Assembly (NCBI GenBank): GCA_020725405.1
Contig: DYFB01000088.1
Coordinates: 1-35,616, forward strand
Direction: 5' to 3'
DNA: 35,616 nt
DNA from: Symbiobacterium sp.
Lineage (GTDB): Bacteria > Bacillota > Sulfobacillia > UBA995 > UBA9673
Shown: piece by piece, positions 16,299-24,633 of the stretch
How positions within the stretch are numbered: the first letter of the stretch is position 1
How the letters are laid out: every line of letters starts with the position of its first letter
Notes under the pieces: generated by a model
Seen by the model: only the letters and a program-made list of their open reading frames with translations
Told to the model about the DNA's origin: nothing
The model's database searches: none
Program-made: the position numbers and the translations under genes

Positions 16299-16885
16299 TC
16301 GACCTCCTCCTCCCTCTCCCTGGCCACCAGGACGATGGCCCCGACCATGGCCACGAGGAGGACGACCGACGCGAGCTCGAACGGCACCAGGAAGGTCGTG
16401 AAGAGCTCGCGGGCGATCGGGGCGGTCGTTCCGGGCCCCGCGGCGGCGCCCACCGCTCCGGCCGGCAGGCCGGAGCGGGCCAGGGCGGCGAGAACGAGCC
16501 CCGCGAAGCCGACCGTGACCAGACCGGCGAGGACGAACCAGACTTTGCGGGTCCCGGTGCCGCCAGCGGCGGCCGACCCGGTCCCGGCCCCGCGGGCCCG
16601 GGTTTCGGCGTCCGAGATCTCCTTGAGATCGGAGACCATGATGGCGAAGAGGAACATGACGGCGATGGCGCCGACGTAGACGAGGACCTGCCCGCCGGCA
16701 AGGAAGTCGGCCCCGAGGAGGACGAAGACCCCGGCCACACCGGTGAAGACCAGGACCATGAAGAAGGCGGCGTGCGTTATCCGTCTCGCGTGGCTCACCA
16801 TCCAAGCCGAGACCAGGATGATGACCGCCAGGACGAAGAAGCCGATGGTCGGCGCGAGGGCGGCGAGGCCGTCGAGGAAGCTCAC
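16295..16885 (-). CDS. nuoJ: Complex I (NDH-1) subunit J
   Basis: The product is 196 residues with five hydrophobic segments and the NuoJ pattern A-A-F-F-M-V-L-V-F-T-G-V-A-G-V-F-V-L-L, then A-D-F-L-A-G-G-Q-V-L-V-Y-V-G-A-I-A-V-M-F-L-F-A-I-M. A charged Gly/Ala-rich loop (about 105-130) is typical of GC-rich lineages. GTG start overlapping nuoI by GTGA; the stop overlaps nuoK. Confidence 0.95.
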   Translation of the reverse strand: MSFLDGLAALAPTIGFFVLAVIILVSAWMVSHARRITHAAFFMVLVFTGVAGVFVLLGADFLAGGQVLVYVGAIAVMFLFAIMVSDLKEISDAETRARGAGTGSAAAGGTGTRKVWFVLAGLVTVGFAGLVLAALARSGLPAGAVGAAAGPGTTAPIARELFTTFLVPFELASVVLLVAMVGAIVLVAREREEEVE

Positions 16886-17382
16886 CCGCGCTCACCTCCC
16901 GCAAAGCTGACCTTGACCGTCGTGCCGTCCAGGCGTGAGACGGCGATAGGCTCACGCGGCAGCTTGAGGTGCTCCAGGTCGTAGAGGAGGTCCTCCGGCC
17001 GGTACTCGGCGACCTCGTAGTCCGGGGACATCCGGAGAGCGTCGAACGGGCAGGCCTCGACGCAGAGGTTGCAGACCATGCACCGGCCGAAGTCGAGCCG
17101 CCACTCGGTGGGGTAGCGCTTCTTGTCCTCGCGCTGGGCGACCTCCATGCTGATGACGCCGAGCGGGCAGGCTCGGGCGCAGGCCTGGCACCCGGTGCAG
17201 ATCACCTCGCCCGAATCCGGGTCGACCACCAGGGCCGGATAGCCGCGGAAGCCCTCGAGAGGCACGTAGTACCTCTCAGGGTACTGGAAGGTGACCGGAC
17301 GCCGGAGGGCGTTCAGAAGAGTCACTCCCAGCCCGACGACGAAGCTCCAGAACCCTGTCACTATGTCGATAAGGCTGCGCAT
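16882..17382 (-). CDS. nuoI: Complex I (NDH-1) subunit I, 2x[4Fe-4S] ferredoxin-like
   Basis: The product is 166 residues with two complete ferredoxin motifs: Cys62, 65, 68, 72 and Cys101, 104, 107, 111. These hold the two [4Fe-4S] clusters that pass electrons toward NuoB. Without nuoEFG in the operon, this subunit is a plausible entry point for electrons from reduced ferredoxin, as proposed for other 11-subunit complexes. The N-terminus has a short amphipathic/hydrophobic helix. The ATG lies 16 bp after nuoH. Confidence 0.96.
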   Translation of the reverse strand: MRSLIDIVTGFWSFVVGLGVTLLNALRRPVTFQYPERYYVPLEGFRGYPALVVDPDSGEVICTGCQACARACPLGVISMEVAQREDKKRYPTEWRLDFGRCMVCNLCVEACPFDALRMSPDYEVAEYRPEDLLYDLEHLKLPREPIAVSRLDGTTVKVSFAGGERG

Positions 17383-17398
17383 CCACGAAGCCTCCCGC

Positions 17399-18436
17399 CT
17401 AGACCCAGAGAAGGTAGATGCCCGTCACCGCGAGGTTCACGAGCGAGGCCGGAAGCAGCACTTTCCAGCCGAACGAGAGAAGCTGGTCGATCCGCACGCG
17501 GGGAAGGGTCCAGCGTATCCACATCACCAGGACGATGAAGGCGTAGGTCTTGATGAGGAACCAGGCCAGCGGCGGCAGAACCGGTCCCTGCCAGCCGCCG
17601 AAGTAGAGCGTCACCCCGATGGCCGAGAGGGCCACCAGGTTGGCGTACTCGGCCAGGAAGAAGAAGGCGAACCGCAGCCCGCTGTACTCCGTGTTGAAGC
17701 CCGAGACGAGCTCCGATTCGGCCTCGGCCATGTCGAACGGGACCCGGTTAAGCTCGGCGAAGAGGGCCGCCAGGAAGACCAGGAACCCGATGGGCTGGAG
17801 GACGATGTTCCACAGGCCTGACTGGGCCTGGACGATGGCCGTCGTCGAGAGCGAACCGGCCAGCATGACCACCCCTAGAACGGCGAGGACCATCGGTATC
17901 TCGTAGCTGATGATGGACGCCGCGCCGCGCATGGCGCCGAGGAGGGTCCACTTGCTGTTCGAGCCCCAACCGGCCATGAGGACGCCCATGACCGTGAAGC
18001 TGGTCACCGCGGCGAGGTAGAGCATGCCGATGTTGAGGTCCGAGACGACGGCCGACGGCCCCATAGGCACGACCACGTAGACGAGCAGGGCGGCCGTGAA
18101 CGAGACGATGGGGGCGATGACGAAGAGGGCCCGGTCGGCCGAACGGGGGATGATGTCCTCCTTACCCAGGAGCTTCACCATGTCCGCCAGACTCTGGGCC
18201 CAGCCGTGAGGCCGGCTGACGCGCATCGGCCCCAGGCGACTCTGGATGCGGGCGCTGACCTTCCGCTCGAGCCAGACCAGGACGAGCACGTTCACGACCA
18301 TGAAGGCGATGATGAGGACGACCTTGAAGAGGCTCCAGCCGACGGCGAAGACCCCCGACCAGAACGCGCTCTGGGAGCACCAGAGGTGAACCTGGTCGAA
18401 AAGGGCCTGCAGCCTGGCCGCGATGTCCGTCAGCAT
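17399..18436 (-). CDS. nuoH: Complex I (NDH-1) subunit H
   Basis: The product is 345 residues with eight or nine helices. Diagnostic segments are W-L-E-R-K-V-S-A-R-I-Q-S-R-L-G-P, G-W-A-Q-S-L-A-D-M-V-K-L-L-G-K-E and the acidic loop F-A-E-L-N-R-V-P-F-D-M-A-E-A-E-S-E-L-V-S with G-F-N-T-E-Y-S-G. NuoH lines the quinone cavity and links it to the proton path. It abuts nuoD with no gap. Confidence 0.96.
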   Translation of the reverse strand: MLTDIAARLQALFDQVHLWCSQSAFWSGVFAVGWSLFKVVLIIAFMVVNVLVLVWLERKVSARIQSRLGPMRVSRPHGWAQSLADMVKLLGKEDIIPRSADRALFVIAPIVSFTAALLVYVVVPMGPSAVVSDLNIGMLYLAAVTSFTVMGVLMAGWGSNSKWTLLGAMRGAASIISYEIPMVLAVLGVVMLAGSLSTTAIVQAQSGLWNIVLQPIGFLVFLAALFAELNRVPFDMAEAESELVSGFNTEYSGLRFAFFFLAEYANLVALSAIGVTLYFGGWQGPVLPPLAWFLIKTYAFIVLVMWIRWTLPRVRIDQLLSFGWKVLLPASLVNLAVTGIYLLWV

Positions 18437-19570
18437 CTACCGGTCCACCTCTCCCAGAATGATGTCGATGGAGCCGATGATGGCCACCATGTCGGCGATG
18501 ACATGGCCCTTGGCCATCAGGGGCAGGAGCTGGAGGTGCACGAAAGACGGGGCCCGCCACTTCACCCGGTAGGGGTTCGGACCGCCGTCGCTGACGAGAT
18601 AGACCCCGACCTCGCCCCGAGGCGACTCCACCCGGGAGTAGACCTCGCCGGGCGGCGGCTTGATGACCCGGGGGACCTTGGCCCGGACCTCGCCCTCAGG
18701 GAGACTCTCGAGGACCTGCTCGATAAGGTCGAGGCTCGCCCTCATCTCTTCGAAGCGGCAGTAGGCCCGGTCGTAGACATCGCCGTTCCGACCGAGCGGG
18801 ACGCGGAGGCGATAGCGGTCGTAGGCCGCGTAGGGCTCGTCCCGCCGGAGGTCCCAGTCGACGCCCGACCCGCGGAGCGTCGGGCCGCTGGCGCCGTAGG
18901 CCACGGCCTCCTCGGCGCTGACCCGGCCGATGCCCCGGGACCGGAGCTCGTAGATGCGGTTCTTCATGAAGAGGTTCTCGTACTCTCGGAGGCGGGAGGG
19001 CATGAGTTTCAGGAATTCGCGGGTCCTCCGGTCGAACCCGGGGGGAAGGTCGTTCCTCACCCCGCCGATCCGCATGTAGCTGTAGGTCAGGCGGGCTCCG
19101 CACAGGGCCTCGAAGAGGTCGAGGATGTGTTCCCTTTCCCGGATGGCGTAGAGGAACGGGGTCGTCGCCCCGAGGTCCAGGGCGAAGGTGCCGAACCACA
19201 CGAGGTGGCTCGCCACCCTCTGGAGTTCGGCGATGAGGACCCGCAGGTGCTGGGCTTTCTCCGGGACCTCGAGACCGAGGAGCTTCTCAACGGCGAGGAC
19301 GTAGGCCAGCTCGTTGGTCATCGCCGACACGTAATCGTTGCGGTCGGTGAGCGGGACCACCTGAGGGTAGGTCCAGCCCTCAGAGACCTTCTCGAAGCAG
19401 CGGTGCAGGAAGCCAACGTCCGGGCGGGCCTCGACAATGCGTTCGCCGTCGACGCGGAGGATGACTCTCAAGACCCCGTGGGTGCTCGGGTGCTGGGGGC
19501 CCATGTTGACGAGGAGCTCGTGCTCGCCCAGGCCCCCGGGCACCGGGCGAACCTCGGAGATGGCGGTCAT
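18437..19570 (-). CDS. nuoD: Complex I (NDH-1) subunit D, 49-kDa type
   Basis: The product is 377 residues. It carries M-G-P-Q-H-P-S-T-H-G-V-L-R (the His of the quinone site), F-L-H-R-C-F-E-K, D-R-N-D-Y-V-S-A-M, and the C-terminal I-G-S-I-D-I-I-L-G-E-V-D-R end. The family descends from the hydrogenase large subunit, but the nickel-binding cysteine pairs are missing, so this is complex I and not a hydrogenase. I chose ATG at 19570, overlapping the nuoC stop by ATGA with GGAGG upstream; the frame extends to 19750 inside nuoC as noise. Confidence 0.96.
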   Translation of the reverse strand: MTAISEVRPVPGGLGEHELLVNMGPQHPSTHGVLRVILRVDGERIVEARPDVGFLHRCFEKVSEGWTYPQVVPLTDRNDYVSAMTNELAYVLAVEKLLGLEVPEKAQHLRVLIAELQRVASHLVWFGTFALDLGATTPFLYAIREREHILDLFEALCGARLTYSYMRIGGVRNDLPPGFDRRTREFLKLMPSRLREYENLFMKNRIYELRSRGIGRVSAEEAVAYGASGPTLRGSGVDWDLRRDEPYAAYDRYRLRVPLGRNGDVYDRAYCRFEEMRASLDLIEQVLESLPEGEVRAKVPRVIKPPPGEVYSRVESPRGEVGVYLVSDGGPNPYRVKWRAPSFVHLQLLPLMAKGHVIADMVAIIGSIDIILGEVDR

Positions 19571-20112
19571 GGCTGGTAGTCCTCCCTCGTCACGCGCCGC
19601 CACGGCGGACGCCGGTCGACGAAGTCCTTCCGCAGCGGGTGGCCCTCGAAGTCCTCTTTGAGGAGGATGCGACGCAGGTCCGGATGACCCTCGAACCACA
19701 CGCCGAGGAGATCGAAGACCTCCCGCTCCTGGAACTCGGCCGTCGGCCACACGGAAGTGAGGCTAGGAACGGACGGCCGCTCCAAAGAGCGGTCGACCTC
19801 GACCCGCAGGTGAACCTTGGCCGGGCCCGGCAGGGAGTAGAGAGTGTAGACGACCTCGAGCCTCCCGCGCTCCGGCCAGTCCAGACCGGTGACGCAGGCG
19901 AGGTAGTTGAGCGGGTGCGGAGCCCGACCGGCCAGGACCCGCGCCGCGGCTTCGAGGTCGGCCGCCCGAACACGGACATCGAGCTCTCCATCAGGGCGCA
20001 CGACGGCCTCGGCCCCCGGGACCGCGGTGCCGAGGTGGGCCCGAAGGGCCTCCGACGCGGCCAGTCTCTCCTGGTTGACGGCGGGCGCACCCGCCTCGCC
20101 GGTATCGCTCAC
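19567..20112 (-). CDS. nuoC: Complex I (NDH-1) subunit C, 30-kDa type
   Basis: The product is 181 residues. The first 25 are low in conserved features; the rest matches Nuo[55 protein letters not shown] and G-H-P-L-R-K-D-F. It is the peripheral-arm subunit contacting NuoD. GTG start overlapping nuoB by GTGA. Separate from nuoD rather than fused. Confidence 0.96.
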   Translation of the reverse strand: MSDTGEAGAPAVNQERLAASEALRAHLGTAVPGAEAVVRPDGELDVRVRAADLEAAARVLAGRAPHPLNYLACVTGLDWPERGRLEVVYTLYSLPGPAKVHLRVEVDRSLERPSVPSLTSVWPTAEFQEREVFDLLGVWFEGHPDLRRILLKEDFEGHPLRKDFVDRRPPWRRVTREDYQP

Positions 20113-20795
20113 GCCTGGACCTCCCTCTCACCGCTGGCGTCCGACCCCGCCGGCTCGACCGGCCGGCCGGCGGACGACCCGGCGCTCCGGCCGACCGCTG
20201 CCCGCTCGGCGGCGGTGCGCGGCACCGCCCGCAAGCCCTCCTGGGCGATGAGGGCCTGAAGCCGCGTCAGGCCGTCAAGAAGGGCCTCGGGCCGCGGCGG
20301 GCACCCCGGGACGTAGACGTCGACCGGGATGACCTTGTCCACCCCGGGGACGACGTTGTAGGAGCCGGCGAACGGGCCGCCCGTGCAGGCGCAGGCCCCC
20401 ATGGCCAGCACCCACTTCGGTTCGGCCATCTGGTCGTAGAGGAGCTTGACCGTCTCGGCCATCTTCTCGTTGATGGTCCCGGACACGAACATGAAGTCGG
20501 CCTGCCGGGGAGTCGCCCGGAAGAACGACCCGAAGCGATCGAGGTCCCAGCGCGCGGCCCCGGTGGCCATCATCTCGATGGCGCAGCAGGCGATGCCGAA
20601 GGTCATGTACCAGAGCGAGTTCTTCCTCCCCCAATTCAGGAGCTTCTGGACATCGGCCATGAAGACGCCCGGCACCACCCGCCGCAGGGGCGACTCCTTC
20701 GGAACCGAGTGGTGCGATATATCCTCGACAATGCGGACGTCCTTGGGGCGAGGGGTCCGGATGTCAGCCCGTCCCCGCCGGCGCTCTACACCCAT
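20109..20795 (-). CDS. nuoB: Complex I (NDH-1) subunit B, [4Fe-4S] cluster N2
   Basis: The product is 228 residues with the N2 cluster ligands Cys70-Cys71 ([10 protein letters not shown]), Cys135 (G-A-C-A-C-T-G-G) and Cys165 (V-P-G-C-P-P-R-P-E). A C-terminal Ala/Ser/Pro-rich tail (about 195-228) extends past the usual end. I chose ATG at 20795, which overlaps the nuoA end by 10 bp and has AAGGTG 6 bp upstream; the frame is open to 21014 but runs through nuoA as Arg-rich noise. Confidence 0.95.
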   Translation of the reverse strand: MGVERRRGRADIRTPRPKDVRIVEDISHHSVPKESPLRRVVPGVFMADVQKLLNWGRKNSLWYMTFGIACCAIEMMATGAARWDLDRFGSFFRATPRQADFMFVSGTINEKMAETVKLLYDQMAEPKWVLAMGACACTGGPFAGSYNVVPGVDKVIPVDVYVPGCPPRPEALLDGLTRLQALIAQEGLRAVPRTAAERAAVGRSAGSSAGRPVEPAGSDASGEREVQA

Positions 20796-21139
20796 TGCAG
20801 CACCTTCTTCTTCCAGGCGTAGATGAGACCGATGACGAGAACCCCGAGGAAGACGAACATCTCGACGAGACCGAAGAGGCCGAGCTCGCGGTAGATGACC
20901 GCCCAGGGATAGAGGAAGACGGCCTCGACATCGAAGATGACGAAGACGAGGGCGAAGATGTAGTACCTCACCCTGAACTTCACCCAGGAACCGCCGAAAG
21001 GGCGCTCCCCGCACTCATAGGTCGACAGCTTGTGCGGGTTCGGGCGGTGGGGCCGGAAAAGGTAGGCCGCCCAGAGACCCACAAAGACGAAGACGACGCC
21101 GGTCAGGAGAAAGACGAGGACATCAAGATAACTGCCCAT
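20786..21139 (-). CDS. nuoA: Complex I (NDH-1) subunit A
   Basis: The product is 117 residues with three helices and the NuoA signature [13 protein letters not shown] (conserved acidic/Cys loop), then [28 protein letters not shown]. The ATG at 21139 has GGAGG 7 bp upstream; an upstream in-frame ATG at 21220 would put the start inside the promoter. First gene of the nuo operon. Confidence 0.96.
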   Translation of the reverse strand: MGSYLDVLVFLLTGVVFVFVGLWAAYLFRPHRPNPHKLSTYECGERPFGGSWVKFRVRYYIFALVFVIFDVEAVFLYPWAVIYRELGLFGLVEMFVFLGVLVIGLIYAWKKKVLQWV

Positions 21140-21219
21140 TCGGCCGCCTCCAAGAGCCAGTAAATGATGTATTGAAGAAGCCCAGGCGGGACACTTTAGT
21201 TGTTTTGTGGACATCAGCA

Positions 21220-21248
21220 ATTATAGACCCCGAGGAAGGGGAGTGCAA
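21220..21248 (-). promoter_or_regulatory. Strong sigma-A promoter of the nuo operon
   Basis: On the minus strand TTGCAC (21248-21243) and a perfect TATAAT (21225-21220) are 17 bp apart. Transcription would start near 21213, giving a leader of about 75 nt before nuoA. It is one of the best promoter matches in the window and sits in a clear AT-rich dip. Confidence 0.8.
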
Positions 21249-21256
21249 CCGAGCGA

Positions 21257-21294
21257 GGAGCCGCTGCCGGCCCTTGGCGGGCCGCAGCGGCTCC
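21257..21294 (-). terminator. GC-rich hairpin between the Spo0E-like gene and the nuo promoter
   Basis: GGAGCCGCTGC and GGCCC pair with GGGCC and GCAGCGGCTCC around a TTGGC loop, with a single bulged C; about 16 base pairs in all. It lies about 110 bp downstream of the Spo0E-like stop and just upstream of the nuo -35 box. There is no U-run after it on the minus strand, so intrinsic termination is uncertain; it may be a weak terminator insulating the nuo promoter. Confidence 0.5.
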
Positions 21295-21406
21295 CGTCCT
21301 GACCGCCTTCCGGCGCTTTGCTCCCCCGAAGCATCCCAACGGTCCTCCGGGCCGCCGCCGCGGGCGGATCCCCAGCGACGGGCAGGCGCAGAACCGGCGA
21401 AGTTCT

Positions 21407-21754
21407 CTATCCCAATCTCTGTGCCCGACCCCGACCGGCGAACCGTTCAAGGTAGACCGACTGCTGACCTGCGATCTGCCGTCCTTCGCCGCCCGGCCCG
21501 GCCGGCCGCGGCTCCGTCCGGCGGGGTCCGCGCGTACGGCCGCCCCTGACCACGGCGCATCCTCCTGCCGCCGCGAGCTGCTTGGCGAGGTAGGCGTTTA
21601 TCAGGCGGTCCAGCCTCCGGCTCAACCTGAGGATCTCATCACTGGTCAGGCTCTTCTGTCCCAGCCCGTAGGTCTGCTCGATTCTTTCCCTGAGATGCTC
21701 AATCCGGCGCAAGAACGCTTTCTCTTCCTCATCCGCAGCGCATGGCATCGACAC
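21407..21754 (-). CDS. Spo0E-like aspartyl-phosphate phosphatase family protein
   Basis: Residues 16-58 match the short Spo0E family: I-E-H-L-R-E-R-I-E, a turn, then S-D-E-I-L-R-L-S-R-R-L-D-R-L-I-N-A-Y-L, containing the S-x-x-x-D signature (Ser45, Asp49). Family members dephosphorylate Spo0A~P and delay sporulation. The C-terminal half (61-115) is Gly/Arg/Pro-rich and looks like unconserved tail. The start is unsure: GTG 21754 or ATG 21748. The strong AAAGGAGG (about 21785-21778) is over 20 bp upstream and faces an out-of-frame ATG at 21773. It has its own promoter-like sequence. The family call is good; the exact start and tail are not. Confidence 0.7.
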   Translation of the reverse strand: MSMPCAADEEEKAFLRRIEHLRERIEQTYGLGQKSLTSDEILRLSRRLDRLINAYLAKQLAAAGGCAVVRGGRTRGPRRTEPRPAGPGGEGRQIAGQQSVYLERFAGRGRAQRLG

Positions 21755-21800
21755 CCCGGGCGTCCGCCCCCATCCACCTCCTTTCGACAGTTCAAATGGT

Positions 21801-21830
21801 ATTCTATGACAGCACGACGAAGATTGTCCA
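21801..21830 (-). promoter_or_regulatory. Promoter-like sequence for the Spo0E-like gene
   Basis: On the minus strand TGGACA (21830-21825) and TAGAAT (21806-21801) are 18 bp apart, in the gap between the murB stop and the Spo0E-like start. The gap is much AT-richer than its surroundings. Transcription would begin near 21794, just ahead of the AAAGGAGG site. Confidence 0.6.
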
Positions 21831-21890
21831 GCTTAGTCTCCAATTGTAATGAGGCGGAAAACGCGGGTCGCGGGGAGTTGGCGGACGCAG

Positions 21891-22871
21891 CTAGAGCGCA
21901 GGGTCTCCTTCGTCCGGAAGGTCCTCACCGACCACGCGGATCTCCGGCTCGAGCCAGACCCCGAACCGCTCGTAGACGGCGTCGCGGACCCTCCGCATGA
22001 GCTCGAGGACGTCGGTCGCGGTGGCCGCTCCCAGGTTGACGACGAAGCCGGCGTGGCGCTCCGAGACCTGCGCGTCGCCCACCCGGAGCCCCCGGCACCC
22101 GCTCGCCTCGATGAGCGTCCCGGCGTAACCGCCGGGGGGCCGCTTGAAAGCGCTTCCCGCGCTCGGGAGGTCGAGCGGCTGGCGGGCCCGACGTCTCTCC
22201 GTGTAATCCTCCTCCCGGCGCCGGATCTCAACCGGGTCACCGGGTTCCAGCCCGAAGCGGGCCGAAAGCACTATCCATCCCTCGCGCTGGGGCCGGCTCG
22301 TGCGATACCCGAAGTCGAGGTCCCGAGCCGACAGGCGCTCCGGCCGACCGCGACCCGGCCCGCCGGGGCGGAAGACGACGGCGGACTCGACGACGTCCCT
22401 CATCTCCCGCTCGTAGGCCCCGGCGTTCATGACGACGGCCCCGCCCACGGTGCCGGGTATCCCCACCGCGAACTCGAGCCCGCTGAGCCCCTTCCGGCCG
22501 CAGTCCCGGGCGAGCTCCGAGAGGGGAACAGCGGCCCCGGCCTCGACCTCCGGGCCTTCATAGCTCACGTCGAGGAACTCTCCGGCGAGCCGGAGGACGA
22601 CACCGCGCATCCCTCCGTCGCGGACAAGGATGTTCGTCCCCCGGCCGAGAAGGAGAAAGGGCGTCCCCGACCGTTCGCAGCACTCGAGGACCGACGAGAG
22701 CTCGGCCGGGCTTTCGACCGTGACTAGGTAGTCCGCCGGGCCCCCGATTCTGAAGGACGTGTGGAGGCTCATCGGAACCTCCCGGAGGATGCGATCGGCC
22801 GGGACGGCGGCCCCAAGACACCGCTCGAGAGCGTCGCGGCAGAGACCGGCGGTTTCCTTGAGACCGGTCAC
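21891..22871 (-). CDS. murB: UDP-N-acetylenolpyruvoylglucosamine reductase
   Basis: The product is 326 residues. It has the FAD-binding segments H-T-S-F-R-I-G-G-P-A-D and L-G-R-G-T-N-I-L-V-R-D-G-G, G-L-E-F-A-V-G-I-P-G-T-V-G-G-A-V-V-M-N-A-G-A-Y, the catalytic Ser240 in P-S-A-G-S-A-F-K-R-P and Glu310 near the end (L-E-P-E-I-R). The S-A-G-S-x-F-K-R-P form is that of type II MurB found in Bacillota. The enzyme reduces UDP-GlcNAc-enolpyruvate to UDP-MurNAc with NADPH in the cytoplasm. GTG start overlapping the rlmD stop by GTGA. Placement behind rlmD is unusual. Confidence 0.95.
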   Translation of the reverse strand: MTGLKETAGLCRDALERCLGAAVPADRILREVPMSLHTSFRIGGPADYLVTVESPAELSSVLECCERSGTPFLLLGRGTNILVRDGGMRGVVLRLAGEFLDVSYEGPEVEAGAAVPLSELARDCGRKGLSGLEFAVGIPGTVGGAVVMNAGAYEREMRDVVESAVVFRPGGPGRGRPERLSARDLDFGYRTSRPQREGWIVLSARFGLEPGDPVEIRRREEDYTERRRARQPLDLPSAGSAFKRPPGGYAGTLIEASGCRGLRVGDAQVSERHAGFVVNLGAATATDVLELMRRVRDAVYERFGVWLEPEIRVVGEDLPDEGDPAL

Positions 22872-24427
22872 CCGTCACTCCCCCTCCCGTGTCCCGGCCC
22901 CGGCCGGCCCCGGCCGGTGGGAATCCTATGTCCGGCGCCGCCGGCGTATCCGGACCTGCCGCTCCGGCCCGAACCGCGCCCGCCGCTCCCGCCCTGACCC
23001 ACCAGCAGGGCGCAGCACTCCACGTGCGTGGTCTGCGGGAACATGTCGACCGGCTGGACTTCGGCCACCCGGTAGCCGGCGTCGTGGAGCACGGAGAGGT
23101 CGCGGGCGAGGGTGGCGGGGTTGCAGGAGACATAGACGATCCGACGGCAGGCGAGGTCGGCCAGGGCCGCCAGGACCTCCGGCTCACAGCCCTTCCGCGG
23201 CGGGTCGAGAACCACGGTGTCGAGCGGCAGGCGGGCGGCGGTCATGTCCCTCAGGACGGCCGCGGCATCACCGCAGACGAAAGCCGCCTTGTCTACCCCG
23301 TTGGCCCTGGCGTTGGCCGCGGCGTCCCGCACGGCCGCTGGATTGGCTTCGATACCGACTATCTCCTTGAGCGAGCCGAGCCGGCTCGCCAGGTATAAGG
23401 CTATCGTCCCCACCCCGCAGTAGACGTCGGCTGCCCGGCGGGCGCCCTCCGCCATCCCGGCCACCACCCCGTAGAGGACCTCGGCCTGCTCCGGCTTCAC
23501 CTGGAAGAACGACGTGGCCGATACCCTGAATTCGAGGTCCCCCAGGCGGTCGGTGATGTAGCCCGGGCCGCTGAGGACGACGTTTCGGGGTCCAAGGATG
23601 ACGTTCGTCCGACGGGTGTTGATGTTCTGAACGACGGTCGTCACCTCCGGGACGACCCGCCGCAGGGCCTCGGCCAGGCGCCGGCCGGCCGGAAAGCGGG
23701 GTTCCGCGGTGACCAGGACGGCCATGGCCTGGCGTCCGTCACGCGAGACCCGGGCCAGGATGTGCCGGAGCAGGCCGCGGCCCGTGTCCTCGTCGTAAGC
23801 GCTGACCCCGTACTCGGAAGCGAGCCTTACCACAGCCGCGAGGATGCGGTTGTTCACCGGGCGCTGAAGGAGACAGGTCTCCACCGGCACGACGTCGTGC
23901 GTGCGCCGGCGGTAGAGCCCGGCCGCCAGACGTCGAGGACCGGGCCGGTCAGGCGACGCCCGGTCCTCCCGGGGCCGGCAGGCGGAAACCACCGGGAACT
24001 GGGCCTTATTCCGGTAGCCCAGGGGCCGTTCGGCCCCAAGACAGGGCCGGACGTCGATCTCGTCAAGCCCTCCGATACGCCGCAGGGCTTCTCTGACCAC
24101 CGAGGTCTTCCATACGAGTTGGGCCGGGTAGGAGAGAGCCAGGAGCTGGCAGCCGCCGCAGAGGCGGGCCACCGGACAGGCAGGCTCGACCCGCTCGGGA
24201 CTGGGCCTCTCAACGCCTGCAAGATCGGCCTCGATGAAGCCGCGTGAAACGCCGGGCCGGGTCACCCTGGCCCGCACCTTCTCTCCCGGTAGGGCTCCGG
24301 GGACGAAGACGGCCACCCCGCGCCACCGCCCGACTCCCTGGCCCTCCACCCCGAGGTTGTCGATGACGAGATCGATGACTTCGCCGGGGGCGGGTGCCCT
24401 GAAACCGTCCGGCTGCCTTCTGGTCAT
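22868..24427 (-). CDS. rlmD: 23S rRNA (uracil-C5)-methyltransferase, RlmD/RumA family
   Basis: The product is 519 residues. An N-terminal TRAM domain (about 12-70) is followed by the iron-sulfur cysteines Cys84, Cys90, Cys93 and Cys185, and a SAM-dependent methyltransferase domain with D-V-Y-C-G-V-G-T-I-A-L-Y-L, D-P-P-R-K-G-C-E and the catalytic Cys435 in Y-V-S-C-N-P-A-T-L-A-R-D-L. Family enzymes methylate U1939 or U747 of 23S rRNA; some Bacillota paralogs (RlmCD) do both. After the usual end (C-A-L-L-V) there is an extra tail of about 40 residues rich in Gly, Arg and Ser. ATG start; first gene of a short operon with murB. Confidence 0.93.
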   Translation of the reverse strand: MTRRQPDGFRAPAPGEVIDLVIDNLGVEGQGVGRWRGVAVFVPGALPGEKVRARVTRPGVSRGFIEADLAGVERPSPERVEPACPVARLCGGCQLLALSYPAQLVWKTSVVREALRRIGGLDEIDVRPCLGAERPLGYRNKAQFPVVSACRPREDRASPDRPGPRRLAAGLYRRRTHDVVPVETCLLQRPVNNRILAAVVRLASEYGVSAYDEDTGRGLLRHILARVSRDGRQAMAVLVTAEPRFPAGRRLAEALRRVVPEVTTVVQNINTRRTNVILGPRNVVLSGPGYITDRLGDLEFRVSATSFFQVKPEQAEVLYGVVAGMAEGARRAADVYCGVGTIALYLASRLGSLKEIVGIEANPAAVRDAAANARANGVDKAAFVCGDAAAVLRDMTAARLPLDTVVLDPPRKGCEPEVLAALADLACRRIVYVSCNPATLARDLSVLHDAGYRVAEVQPVDMFPQTTHVECCALLVGQGGSGGRGSGRSGRSGYAGGAGHRIPTGRGRPGPGHGRGSDG

Positions 24428-24458
24428 GCGATGAGTTTCTCCGCCGAGCCGCGAATCC

Positions 24459-24485
24459 TTGTAGCCCGGCCGCGGGGGCCTACAA
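24459..24485. repeat. Inverted repeat between divergent genes
   Basis: TTGTAGCCC and GGGCCTACAA face each other around GGCCGCGG, forming a stem of about 9 bp with one bulge. It lies in the 206-bp gap between rlmD (minus) and the first exported-protein gene (plus). It could be an operator, a leader hairpin of the rlmD transcript, or two overlapping weak promoters (TTGTAG-N16-TACAA on either strand). The rest of the gap shows nothing I can name. Confidence 0.45.
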
Positions 24486-24633
24486 CCTTATCTCAGCCGG
24501 ACCCTGCGCCGGGCAGGCGGGAAAGCGCCAAGCAAGGAGGATTCTTCCCGAAAGAGCAGAATACAAGTTGGTTTTTCGTTAAGGCCCGCGCCAGCGAGGC
24601 GGTCCAGAGCGTGGGTGCAGGGTCTGATTCCTC

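Noticed and set aside
18437-19570. NuoD as a hydrogenase large subunit (to complete an Mbh-type hydrogenase)
   Set aside because: The CxxC nickel-binding pairs at both ends are absent and the quinone-site residues are present.
20796-21014. N-terminal extension of nuoB
   Set aside because: It overlaps nuoA and has no NuoB-like sequence; ATG 20795 gives a normal NuoB.
21646-21843. Minus-strand frame starting L-D-N-L-R-R-A-V-I-E
   Set aside because: The first 20 residues look helical, but the rest is Arg/Ser-rich noise overlapping the Spo0E-like gene in another frame, and it has no ribosome site.
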